A DNA stretch of 9,270 nucleotides from Paracoccaceae bacterium (GCA_009920815.1 RFZH01000077.1:1-9270), one strand, 5' to 3'. Shown: positions 1-6,694, counted from the first letter of the stretch. Program-made: numbers and translations. The notes: generated from the sequence alone by a model not told the origin.

Positions 1-2
1 CA

Positions 3-170
3 TTACGCGCACTTTCGAACGCCACCCGCCAAGAATTGTATGCAATCTTTCCTGAGCTGATAACCATGACTGGGATATGTCACACACCCGCGCGCCCTTT
101 TGTCAAAGGCAAACGCGCGCGCAATATGATGGACCGTCATTATGCAAGCGGGCAATCTGCCTTGACCTAA
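3..170 (+). other. Open frame entering from left edge, possible gene tail
   Basis: One plus-strand frame stays open from the window edge to a TAA at 168-170, giving about 55 codons without an internal start near the edge. If real, it is the C-terminal end of a gene whose body lies to the left and whose stop overlaps the tgt stop codon tail to tail. The first 20 or so codons read like plausible protein (residues RQELYAIFPEL), but the rest crosses a GC-rich hairpin and is very basic. I recognise no family. An open frame of this length is not rare by chance, so this is a weak call. Confidence 0.2.
90..122. terminator. GC-rich hairpin downstream of tgt, weak terminator candidate
   Basis: CCTTT (96-100) pairs with AAAGG (105-109) around a TGTC loop. 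The stem is extended, after an asymmetric CAAA bulge, by the alternating GCGCGC tracts at 90-95 and 115-120/117-122. It lies about 45 nt past the tgt stop codon in the direction of tgt transcription. No T-run follows on either strand, so a rho-independent terminator is only a weak possibility. It could equally be an RNA 3'-end stabilising structure. Confidence 0.3.
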
Positions 171-1297
171 AGCGGTTCAATATCACCCAAGGCGCGATTT
201 TCATGGAATTGTTTTTCAAAATCATCAAACGTGCCTGTTGAAATAGCGTCGCGCATGTCTTGCATCAAATCTTGGTAATACCGCAGATTGTGCCATGTGA
301 GTAACATCGAACTGATGATTTCTTGGCTTTTGAACACATGGTGCAAATAGGCGCGGCTATAGTTTTGGCATGCGGGACACCCGCAGGCTTCGTCCAAGGG
401 ACGCGGATCATCTTGATGGCGAGCGTTTTTGATATTCAACACGCCACGACGGGTAAAGATTTGTCCTGTGCGCCCAGACCGTGACGGCAGCACACAATCC
501 ATCATATCCACACCGCGTTTCACCGCACCAACGATATCATCGGGCTTGCCAACCCCCATCAAATAACGCGGTTTATCAACGGGCAACATGTCGGGTGCAA
601 AATCAAGACAGCCAAACATTGCCTCTTGCCCTTCACCAACGGCCAAACCACCGATGGCATAACCGTCAAAGCAGATGTCAATTAACGCCTTGGCGCTTTC
701 TTCACGGAAATCTTGTTCCAATCCACCTTGTTGGATACCGAACAACGCATGTCCGGGACGATCACCGAACGCATCGCGCGACCGCGCGGCCCACCGCATC
801 GACATCCGCATGCTGTCTGCGATGCGGTCCCGATCTGCGGGCAGCGCGGGGCATTCGTCAAAACACATCACGATGTCACTGCCCAGCAGACGTTGAATTT
901 CCATCGATCGTTCTGGTGTCAGGTTATGTTTGGACCCATCAACGTGAGATTTGAACGTCACGCCCTCTTCGGTCAGTTTGCGCAAGCCAGACAGTGACAT
1001 AACCTGAAACCCACCACTATCGGTTAGGATGGGTCGTTCCCAGTTCATAAATTTGTGCAATCCACCAAGCGCATCAATACGTTCCGCCGTTGGCCGCAGC
1101 ATCAAATGATAGGTATTGCCCAGCAAAATATCGGCGCCCGTGGAACGAACGCTGTCTGGCATCATCGCCTTGACGGTTGCGGCAGTGCCGACGGGCATAA
1201 ATGCTGGCGTTCGAATGTCACCACGCGGCGTGGAAATCACGCCTGTGCGTGCCTTGCCATCCGTGGCATTAAGGGAAAAGGAAATACGCTGTGTCAT
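167..1297 (-). CDS. tgt: tRNA-guanine(34) transglycosylase (queuine tRNA-ribosyltransferase)
   Basis: Cytosolic enzyme that exchanges guanine at wobble position 34 of GUN-anticodon tRNAs (Asp, Asn, His, Tyr) for preQ1, a step in queuosine synthesis. The protein is 376 aa from the chosen start, the normal bacterial length. The hallmarks are all visible. TDSGGFQVMS carries the Asp at residue 93 equivalent to the active-site Asp102 of the Zymomonas enzyme. Further motifs are FGIQQGG and GGLAVGEG. MDCVLPSRSGRTGQ carries Asp267, the covalent nucleophile position. The zinc site is CxCxxC (305, 307, 310) plus His336. The ATG at 1297 (MTQRISF) fits the family N-terminus; an ATG at 1306 and a TTG at 1324 are in frame, and none has a clearly spaced Shine-Dalgarno, although GGGGG lies just before 1297. 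The usual partner queA is not adjacent; a rimB-rimK fusion lies divergently. Confidence 0.96.
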   Translation of the reverse strand: MTQRISFSLNATDGKARTGVISTPRGDIRTPAFMPVGTAATVKAMMPDSVRSTGADILLGNTYHLMLRPTAERIDALGGLHKFMNWERPILTDSGGFQVMSLSGLRKLTEEGVTFKSHVDGSKHNLTPERSMEIQRLLGSDIVMCFDECPALPADRDRIADSMRMSMRWAARSRDAFGDRPGHALFGIQQGGLEQDFREESAKALIDICFDGYAIGGLAVGEGQEAMFGCLDFAPDMLPVDKPRYLMGVGKPDDIVGAVKRGVDMMDCVLPSRSGRTGQIFTRRGVLNIKNARHQDDPRPLDEACGCPACQNYSRAYLHHVFKSQEIISSMLLTWHNLRYYQDLMQDMRDAISTGTFDDFEKQFHENRALGDIEPL

Positions 1298-1411
1298 AGC
1301 CCCCATGTGGAACAAGTTTATCAAAAAGCCAAGGGAAAATTTCCATCCTTGCCGCGGTTCTCATTCTCATATAGCGGAGGCTTCTGTTTTTTTAAAATTC
1401 GGAATCACGCC
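1298..1411. promoter_or_regulatory. Divergent tgt / rimBK intergenic region
   Basis: These 114 bp must hold the start signals for both divergent genes. On the plus strand TTGCCG (1349-1354) and TATAGC (1370-1375) resemble -35 and -10 elements, but the 15-bp spacing is short. A small palindrome, GGAAAATTTCC (1334-1344), lies near the middle. A strong Shine-Dalgarno-like GCGGAGG (1374-1380) lies 31 nt before the rimBK ATG, too far to serve it. No promoter can be assigned with confidence. Confidence 0.35.
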
Positions 1412-2803
1412 ATGCCGCACAAAATGACCTTTGGTTGGGAAGAATGGGTCAGCCTGCCCAGTCTAGGATTGCCTGCGATCAAAGCGAAAATCGACACCGG
1501 CGCACGGACTTCGGCGCTGCATGCGTTTGATATCGAACCTTTTGGGACAGCCGACAATCCACATGTGCGCTTTATGGTTCAACCGGTGCCCGAACGTCCT
1601 GATTTGGTGATCGCCTGTTCAGCGCCAGTCATTGATCGGCGCGAAGTGACATCGTCGAACGGCGAAAGTGAAATGCGTTATGTCATCGAAACATCGTTCG
1701 AAGTCGGTGGCAAAAGCTGGCCCATCGAAATAACCCTAACCAATCGTGCAGGAATGCAGTCACATATGTTGGTCGGGCGTCAGGCATTGCTGGACGGGAT
1801 TACCGTGTCTGCAACGGATCGCTTTTGCCAGCCAGAACTTAGCTATGATGCCTATCTGTCGGGTGAGGTGATGCGCAAAATCGCCCCACCGCGCGCATTG
1901 CGCATTGCCGTGCTCAGCCGCGAGGATAACTATTCTACACGGCGCCTCATTGACGAGGGTACAAAACGCGGACACGTTGTTGAAGTAATCGACACAACCC
2001 GTTGTTATATGGAAATAAATGCCTTGTCACCTGAGGTATATTACGATGGAAAGCGCCTGCCCCGTTACGATGCTGTCATTCCGCGCATTGGGACATCTGT
2101 TACCCAATATGGCACTGCTGTAATCCGCCAATTTGAAACGATTGGCACCTATTGCGTGAACGGGTCAAATGGGATTGCCGCCAGCCGTGATAAATTGCAG
2201 GCACATCAGTTGATGGCGCTGCATAAAATTGGCATGCCGCATACCGCCTTTGCCGCATCGCCCAAGGACACTGACAGTTTGATTAGCCTTGTTGGATCAG
2301 CCCCAATTATCATAAAACTGATGGAAAGCACCCAAGGCAAAGGCGTCGTCTTGGCCGAAACCAAAAAAGCCGCGCAATCGGTGATTTCTGCCTTTCGCGG
2401 CCTAAAGGCAAATTTCTTGGTGCAAGATTTCGTGAAAGAGGCCAATGGAGAAGATATCCGTTGCTTGGTTATCGATAACAGAGTTGTCGCATCCATCAAA
2501 CGCACCGCGGCTGCGGGTGATTTCCGGTCAAATCTACACCAAGGCGGCACAGCGAAATCGGTTCGCATTACCAAAGCCGAACGCGACACTGCCCTGCGTG
2601 CCGCCAAAGCATTTGGATTGAAATTGGCTGGTGTTGATTTGTTGCGATCGAAAGATGGCCCTAAGGTGCTTGAGGTCAATTCATCCCCCGGTTTTGAGGG
2701 AATCGAAGCCGCGACGCGAAAAAACATCGTCGCAACGCTGTTCGATCATATCGAAACGAAACTACGCCCCGCCCCAATGCGCAAACGCAGTAAGGGCCGG
2801 TAA
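1412..2803 (+). CDS. rimK: RimB-RimK fusion: aspartic-protease-like domain plus S6-type glutamate ligase
   Basis: 463-aa two-domain protein. Residues 1 to about 150 match the RimB / 'ATP-dependent zinc protease' family (retropepsin-like), with the catalytic-type motif DTGARTSALHA (Asp28-Thr-Gly-Ala31) and the MLVGRQALL segment near 119-127. From about 163 (RIAVLSRE) to the end it follows E. coli RimK closely: CYMEIN, DAVIPRIGTS, ASRDKL, the ATP-grasp segment IIIKLMESTQGKGVVLAE (Lys302), GEDIRCLVI, GDFRSNLHQGG and the metal-binding LEVNSSPG (Glu421, Asn423). RimK adds glutamates to the C-terminus of ribosomal protein S6; in Pseudomonas, RimB is a separate protease acting with RimK. Fusion of the two implies tethered addition and trimming activities, which is inference. 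The frame is open upstream to 1055, but homology begins at the ATG at 1412; no well-spaced Shine-Dalgarno is present. The next gene starts 83 bp downstream. Confidence 0.9.
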   Translation: MPHKMTFGWEEWVSLPSLGLPAIKAKIDTGARTSALHAFDIEPFGTADNPHVRFMVQPVPERPDLVIACSAPVIDRREVTSSNGESEMRYVIETSFEVGGKSWPIEITLTNRAGMQSHMLVGRQALLDGITVSATDRFCQPELSYDAYLSGEVMRKIAPPRALRIAVLSREDNYSTRRLIDEGTKRGHVVEVIDTTRCYMEINALSPEVYYDGKRLPRYDAVIPRIGTSVTQYGTAVIRQFETIGTYCVNGSNGIAASRDKLQAHQLMALHKIGMPHTAFAASPKDTDSLISLVGSAPIIIKLMESTQGKGVVLAETKKAAQSVISAFRGLKANFLVQDFVKEANGEDIRCLVIDNRVVASIKRTAAAGDFRSNLHQGGTAKSVRITKAERDTALRAAKAFGLKLAGVDLLRSKDGPKVLEVNSSPGFEGIEAATRKNIVATLFDHIETKLRPAPMRKRSKGR

Positions 2804-2824
2804 ATGTACATCATGTAAGCACGT

Positions 2825-2853
2825 TTGATTTATTGCCCGCGGCGTTCTATGCT
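2825..2853 (+). promoter_or_regulatory. Candidate sigma70 promoter for the ankyrin gene
   Basis: TTGATT (2825-2830) and TATGCT (2848-2853) are separated by exactly 17 bp. Each matches four of six bases of the sigma70 consensus, including the strongest positions TTGA and TA...T. Transcription would start near 2860, giving a leader of about 27 nt before the ATG at 2887. This would let the ankyrin gene be expressed independently of rimBK. Confidence 0.4.
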
Positions 2854-2886
2854 ATCGGCATCTACAGATTAAAACTGCTTTGAAAA

Positions 2887-3570
2887 ATGTATAATTTATT
2901 TTGCTTGCTTTTCGCGCTTTTTAACGTGCTTTTTGCTGTTCCTGCTGTGGCGTCAGATCAAACACTACAAAGCGCCTTTGACGTAATTTCAGGTTTTTCT
3001 AACGACATATATGTTATTGGTGAATTGAATGGCGGCAATGAAAAAGACTGGGCTGAGAAAGAAGCGACCGCAGCCCAAAATATGATACGTGCATTGCACA
3101 GTTATGATACGGTTCAGCACGTTAAAGATAAAAATGGGCGCACACCGCTGCATTATGCGTCAGGGCGTGGCTTTCATTTCTTGGTCGAAATCATTTTAAA
3201 TCATGAAATTGGCGTAGGATGGATAAATGCGCAGGATCGCTATGGGCTCACCCCATATGCGTTGTCACAACTGGCGATCGCTGACACACTTCTGTTTTAC
3301 CACCCTGAAATAAAGAATCCGTTTGTCCTTGTTCCCTATCTGGTCACCCGTCCGTATTACGAAAATCGTGATCCTTATCCCAAGATTCACAAACTACTTT
3401 TGGCACACAACGCCAATCCAGTGACGGATGATGCCAAAGCTTATTGGCTAAATAACTGCAGTCAAAAGGATGATGACCTGCGCAATAAGGTCACAACAAC
3501 CTCAGATCTGTATACCACCCTGCGCGTCGGATCTTCCAAGGTTGAACGTCTGTTAGGACAGCGACACTAG
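2887..3570 (+). CDS. Exported ankyrin-repeat protein, function unknown
   Basis: 227-aa protein with a signal peptide: a hydrophobic stretch at residues 4-18 (LFCLLFALFNVLFAV) followed by an AVA-type signal peptidase I site near residues 20-23. It is probably periplasmic or secreted. Residues about 80-130 match ankyrin-repeat consensus: DKNGRTPLHYA, the second helix FLVEIILNHE, then INAQDRYGLTPYALSQLA starting a second repeat. A degenerate third unit may lie near 164-180 (YPKIHKLLLAHNANP). The segment at 24-70 and the C-terminal 45 residues match nothing I recognise. The sampled stretches are about 38-47% GC, lower than the flanking genes, which may mean recent acquisition or weak codon selection. 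The ATG at 2887 is preceded by TTGAAAA with no clear Shine-Dalgarno. The gene converges on tig. Ankyrin repeats bind proteins; the partner is unknown. Confidence 0.75.
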   Translation: MYNLFCLLFALFNVLFAVPAVASDQTLQSAFDVISGFSNDIYVIGELNGGNEKDWAEKEATAAQNMIRALHSYDTVQHVKDKNGRTPLHYASGRGFHFLVEIILNHEIGVGWINAQDRYGLTPYALSQLAIADTLLFYHPEIKNPFVLVPYLVTRPYYENRDPYPKIHKLLLAHNANPVTDDAKAYWLNNCSQKDDDLRNKVTTTSDLYTTLRVGSSKVERLLGQRH

Positions 3571-3606
3571 CTTTTGTAGAAATACACAGGCTGTCTAGTA
3601 CACATT

Positions 3607-3636
3607 AAAAAACCGCCGCCCAAGGGCAGCGGTTTT
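3607..3636. terminator. Bidirectional rho-independent terminator between ankyrin gene and tig
   Basis: AAAACCGC (3609-3616) pairs perfectly with GCGGTTTT (3629-3636). Within it GCCC (3618-3621) can partly pair with GGGC (3624-3627) around a very small loop. On the minus strand the stem runs into six T residues (complement of A3607-3612), a strong terminator 25 nt after the tig stop. On the plus strand it ends in TTTT, adequate for the ankyrin gene 39 nt after its stop. Confidence 0.8.
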
Positions 3637-3660
3637 GAAACGTTTAGATCCAAGGTGATC

Positions 3661-4992
3661 TTATTCGTCGTCCATTGCGTCGATTGCTTTTTGCAGATCG
3701 TCTTTGGACACTTCTTTGTCTGATACTTTCGCTTGCTCAAAAACCCAATCGACTGTTTTGTCTTCGAACAACGGCGCGCGCAGCTGCTGTTGCATTTGCT
3801 GGTTTTGCTGAACGAATTCAAAGAATTGACGCTCCTGACCTGGGTATTGACGTGCTTGCTGCATGATGGCTTGGGTCATTTCCGCATCTGTCACTTGGAT
3901 TTCAGCTTTTTGACCTAGCTCTGCCAACAATAGACCCAAACGCACGCGACGCTCTGCCAATTTGTTGTGCTCATCGCTCGGCGTGATTTCCTCGTGATCA
4001 TGACCATGGACGTCTGGGTTTTCTTCGTGCCATAGCTGATGCGCGATTTGTTTTGCTTCTGCGTCAACCAATGACGGTGGCAAATCAAACGCGACCATTT
4101 TGTCCAACGCGTCCAACAGTTCACGTTTCATCACAGCGCGTGCGGCTCCTGCATATTCCGCTTCTAGACGCTCAGCGATTTGACCTTTCAGGCCTTCTAG
4201 GTTTTCCGCACCAAAACGTGTTGCCAGCTCATCGTCGATTTCAGCTGCGACAGGCTCTTTTACGTCTTTGATTGTGCAGGTAAAGACCGCATCTTTGCCC
4301 GCCAAATTCGCCGCGCCGTATTCCGCAGGGAATGTAACGTTGACTTCTTTAACCTCTTCGACTTTCACGCCAACCAACTGATCTTCAAAGCCTGGGATAA
4401 AGCTGTTTGATCCCAATACCAGCGGGTAATCTTCTGCAGAACCACCTTCGAATGCTTCGCCGTCAACTTTACCTACAAAGTCCATGACCACTTGCTCGCC
4501 ATCGCGGGCTTTGGAACCTTTGCGGCGCGATTTGAAACTTTGCGCGGTTGACGCAAGGTTTTCCAAGGCTTCTTGGACCGCTGCGTCATCTGCTTTTACA
4601 ACCAGTTTGCTCAATTTAACTTTTGAAAGATCAACCTCTGGGATTTCAGGCAGCGCTTCGTAGGAAAACTCGATATGAACATCGTCGCCTTCTTTCCAGT
4701 CTTGGTTGGTCATTTGCACGTTTGGTTGCATCGCTGGGCGCGCACCTGATTCCGTGAAATGGCCGTTGATTGCGCCATCAATGGTTTCCTGCATGACTTC
4801 GCCCATCAGGTTTTTGCCGAATTGTTTTTTCAGCATCGCCATTGGTACTTTGCCTTTACGGAACCCTTTGAGCGAGATCTCAGGCTGCGCTTCTTTCAGT
4901 TTCTCGTCGACTTTGGCGTTCAATTCATCTGCGGTGATGACCATCGCATAGCCGCGCTTTAGGCCTTCGTTCAGCGTTTCTGTTACTTGCAT
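3661..4992 (-). CDS. tig: Trigger factor, ribosome-associated chaperone and PPIase
   Basis: 443-aa chaperone that binds the ribosome near the exit tunnel and shields nascent chains. The N-terminal ribosome-binding domain (1 to about 115) carries the signature loop GFRKGKVPM (43-51). The FKBP-type peptidyl-prolyl isomerase domain spans about 160-245 (VMDFVGKVDGEAFEGG, FIPGFEDQLVG, FPAEYG). The remainder is the C-terminal substrate-cradling domain, ending in the usual acidic tail. Its arm contains a short His-rich insert (HEENPDVHGHDHEE, about 322-335) and a Gln-rich stretch around 379-403. The ATG at 4992 is chosen over longer in-frame starts because MQVTETL is the family N-terminus and AGAGGAAG lies just upstream (GAGG six bases from the ATG). 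A GC stem-loop terminator follows the stop. In many bacteria clpPX follows tig; here the next gene is a convergent ankyrin gene. Confidence 0.96.
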   Translation of the reverse strand: MQVTETLNEGLKRGYAMVITADELNAKVDEKLKEAQPEISLKGFRKGKVPMAMLKKQFGKNLMGEVMQETIDGAINGHFTESGARPAMQPNVQMTNQDWKEGDDVHIEFSYEALPEIPEVDLSKVKLSKLVVKADDAAVQEALENLASTAQSFKSRRKGSKARDGEQVVMDFVGKVDGEAFEGGSAEDYPLVLGSNSFIPGFEDQLVGVKVEEVKEVNVTFPAEYGAANLAGKDAVFTCTIKDVKEPVAAEIDDELATRFGAENLEGLKGQIAERLEAEYAGAARAVMKRELLDALDKMVAFDLPPSLVDAEAKQIAHQLWHEENPDVHGHDHEEITPSDEHNKLAERRVRLGLLLAELGQKAEIQVTDAEMTQAIMQQARQYPGQERQFFEFVQQNQQMQQQLRAPLFEDKTVDWVFEQAKVSDKEVSKDDLQKAIDAMDDE

Positions 4993-5033
4993 TGACTTCC
5001 TCTTAAAGACAGAAAGGCCACGAAACCGCAGCC

Positions 5034-5055
5034 TACACAGGTTTGCGCCTGTGTA
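5034..5055. repeat. Perfect 8-bp inverted repeat in the tig leader
   Basis: TACACAGG (5034-5041) and CCTGTGTA (5048-5055) are perfect reverse complements around a 6-base loop, 41 bp upstream of the tig ATG. As RNA from the minus strand it would form a stable stem-loop in the tig 5' leader. As DNA it is a 22-bp dyad that could bind a dimeric regulator. No T-run follows, so it is not a terminator. Confidence 0.7.
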
Positions 5056-5062
5056 ATGGGGA

Positions 5063-5099
5063 CATTTGTCAGGATCAACCCTTAATCGGGTGGCAAATG
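5063..5099. repeat. Nested inverted repeat upstream of tig
   Basis: CATTTG (5063-5068) and CAAATG (5094-5099) are complementary. Inside them, ACCC and GGGT (within about 5079-5091) form a second short stem. The arrangement would fold as an interrupted hairpin in the tig leader RNA, if transcription starts upstream of it. It is less regular than the neighbouring perfect stem. Confidence 0.4.
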
Positions 5100-5136
5100 A
5101 TGAAAAGAAAGCAATTTTATGCATAAGCGGCATGTT

Positions 5137-5156
5137 TTTGGCGAATTACAGCCAAA
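5137..5156. promoter_or_regulatory. Operator-like inverted repeat TTTGGC-N8-GCCAAA
   Basis: TTTGGC (5137-5142) and GCCAAA (5151-5156) are perfect 6-bp arms around 8 bp (GAATTACA). The centre lies about midway between the divergent start codons of tig (4992) and the PLP-enzyme gene (5321). Arm length and spacing fit a helix-turn-helix dimer site, and no T-run suggests a terminator. The regulator is unknown. Confidence 0.45.
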
Positions 5157-5210
5157 CAAGGCCCAAGATCAGTCTAAAATCACAATGCCTACTTTTACCA
5201 AAACTCATAA

Positions 5211-5297
5211 TTTGATCAAAATATGATAATCTATATATGGTCAATATATTTGCATATTTTTATGGACATATTACCATTACTGATATATTTGATCAAA
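5211..5297. repeat. Paired TTTGATCAAA palindromes in AT-rich promoter region
   Basis: The 10-bp perfect palindrome TTTGATCAAA occurs at 5211-5220 and 5288-5297, 77 bp apart. Between them lies a TATGG-W-CA direct repeat (5236 and 5261). Weak sigma70-like pairs overlap the block: TTGATC (5212-5217) with TATATG (5234-5239), and TTGCAT (5250-5255) with TACCAT (5272-5277), both with 16-bp spacing. The palindrome resembles the TTGAT/ATCAA half-sites of FNR-type boxes but lacks their 4-bp spacer. Confidence 0.5.
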
Positions 5298-5320
5298 AAT
5301 AACATCAAAATAGGTCTATC

Positions 5321-6694
5321 TTGGGACAAACGACATATCTTGGCGGCGTCTCGCATGATTTATGCGATGCGTTGTATAATCGCGAAGCGCGGCGCTATGC
5401 CGATGCACACCCAAACAGCAAAGCCGCACAGGCCATTGGTGCCACGCATTTTTATGATGGCGTACCGTTTCATTGGATGAAAGATTGGTCAATGCCATTT
5501 CCATTGATCATTCAGCGTGCCTATGATGCCTGCGTCCAGACGGCCGATCAAATCATTCTGAATGATTTTTGCTTGGGCGATACGGGATCATTTTTCGGGC
5601 ACTCGCCCGCCCCTGTCGCGCAGGCAATTGCAGAACAATCCAAGCGCGGGCTTACCTATATGTTGCCAACTCGGGATGCACTAGAGGCGGCTAAAACATT
5701 GACCGATGTTTTTGGCGCATTCCAATGGCAAATCTGCACAACGGCAACCGATGCCAACCGCAATGCCATCCGAGTGGCCCGCGCCATAACAAAACGCCCA
5801 AAGATATTGGTATTCAATGGCTGTTACCATGGCACGGTCGAGGACGTGATGGTTGAACGCGTCGATGGCAAAACGCAGGCGCGGTCAGGATTGGTGGGGC
5901 AACTGCATGACCTAACAAAGTCCGCAATTGCGGTTGAATTCAACGATCTAAACGCCGTGGAAAACGCATTGAAAACTGGCGAGATCGCGGCAATCCTAAC
6001 AGAACCTGTAATGACCAACAGTTGCATGGTTTTACCGCACGACGGTTTTCATCAAGGTCTTCGCGATTTAGCAACACGTTATGGCGCGATCTTGATCATT
6101 GATGAAACCCACACAATCAGCAGCGGCTATGGCGGTTACACCCGAACGCATGGGTTGGACCCGGATATCTTTGTCGTCGGAAAAGCCATCGCCAGTGGAA
6201 TGCCAACGGCGGTATGGGGATTGCGTCAGCCGATTGCCGATCGCTTTGCCGCCTATGACGCTGAACGTCCCGCGGGTCATTCGGGCATGGGGACGACGCT
6301 TTCTGCAAACCCTATGCAATTTGCCTGTCTCAAGGCAACACTCAACCATGTGATGACAGCCGATGCCTATGCGCACATGGAGCGTGGAGCGAATATTTTG
6401 GCGAGAAACCTGTCTGAAATCATCGAAAAACACGGTGCCCCGTGGCATGTGGTGCGCGTGGGCGCACGCGTCGAATTTATCTGTGCACCCGGCCCATTAA
6501 ATGACGGCGCAGAAGCTGCCGCGGCGCATATACCAAAGCTTGAAAAGACCATTCACCTGTCTTTGGTGAACCGAGGTTGCTTGATCGCGCCTTTTCACAA
6601 TATGATGCTGGTCAGCCCAGTCACAACAGACGAACAAATCGGGGCCCTTGTGTCGGCCTTTGATGAAATAACTGCGGAGCTTTTTGCAAAATGA
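5321..6694 (+). CDS. Class-III PLP-dependent aminotransferase-fold enzyme
   Basis: 457-aa member of the fold-type I, class III aminotransferase family (relatives include glutamate-1-semialdehyde aminomutase and omega-aminotransferases). Visible PLP features are TATDANRNAIRVARA (141-155) at the phosphate-binding position, YHG (169-171) stacking on the ring, IIDETHT with Asp261 to the pyridine nitrogen, the Schiff-base Lys288 in VVGKAIASG, and GTTLSANP (324-331). The N-terminal DFCLGDTGSFFGHSPAP block (82-98) marks a distinct subgroup that databases tend to label 'aspartate aminotransferase family'. Members of this broad family include lyases as well as transaminases, so reaction and substrate stay open. 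The first usable start in the frame is a TTG at 5321, after a stop at 5300-5302, with AGG six bases upstream. The stop overlaps the next gene (ATGA), so the two are co-translated, which ties its function to the PuuA-like ligase. Confidence 0.88.
   Translation: MGQTTYLGGVSHDLCDALYNREARRYADAHPNSKAAQAIGATHFYDGVPFHWMKDWSMPFPLIIQRAYDACVQTADQIILNDFCLGDTGSFFGHSPAPVAQAIAEQSKRGLTYMLPTRDALEAAKTLTDVFGAFQWQICTTATDANRNAIRVARAITKRPKILVFNGCYHGTVEDVMVERVDGKTQARSGLVGQLHDLTKSAIAVEFNDLNAVENALKTGEIAAILTEPVMTNSCMVLPHDGFHQGLRDLATRYGAILIIDETHTISSGYGGYTRTHGLDPDIFVVGKAIASGMPTAVWGLRQPIADRFAAYDAERPAGHSGMGTTLSANPMQFACLKATLNHVMTADAYAHMERGANILARNLSEIIEKHGAPWHVVRVGARVEFICAPGPLNDGAEAAAAHIPKLEKTIHLSLVNRGCLIAPFHNMMLVSPVTTDEQIGALVSAFDEITAELFAK

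Larger units (their letters stand above)
4993..5320. promoter_or_regulatory. Divergent tig / PLP-enzyme intergenic region
   Basis: 328 bp without a convincing gene. The tig-proximal part (4993-5100) is the tig leader with two inverted repeats, listed separately. The middle carries a TTTGGC-N8-GCCAAA repeat. The distal part (5211-5320) is about 22% GC by direct count and contains two TTTGATCAAA palindromes. On the minus strand a -10-like TAAAAT (complement of about 5111-5116) could serve tig, but no matching -35 is seen. An open frame at 5223-5480 overlaps the PLP-enzyme gene out of frame and is rejected. Confidence 0.6.

Noticed and set aside
3..140. 45-aa minus-strand frame (ATG at 140, stop at 3-5)
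   Set aside because: No Shine-Dalgarno, unusual basic composition, no recognisable family and a hairpin through the middle.
1055..1411. Long N-terminal extension of the rimBK frame
   Set aside because: It overlaps tgt on the opposite strand and shows no family similarity; RimB homology begins at the 1412 start.
2206..2727. 173-aa minus-strand frame antisense to rimK
   Set aside because: It is a shadow of conserved RimK codons; the protein has no recognisable features.
4993..5133. 47-residue upstream extension of trigger factor
   Set aside because: The extension covers the leader hairpins, and MQVTETL at 4992 with a good RBS matches the family N-terminus.
5137..5156. Terminator interpretation of TTTGGC-N8-GCCAAA
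   Set aside because: No T-run follows on either strand and no gene ends nearby.
5211..5310. Possible FNR/CRP-type box
   Set aside because: FNR sites need TTGAT-N4-ATCAA; here the arms abut (TTTGATCAAA) or are separated by 10 bp (5289 to about 5308), so I do not name a regulator.
5223..5480. 85-aa plus-strand frame with a hydrophobic N-terminus (MIIYIWSIYLHIF)
   Set aside because: The hydrophobic part is just translated AT-rich promoter DNA, and the rest overlaps the well-supported PLP-enzyme gene in another frame.
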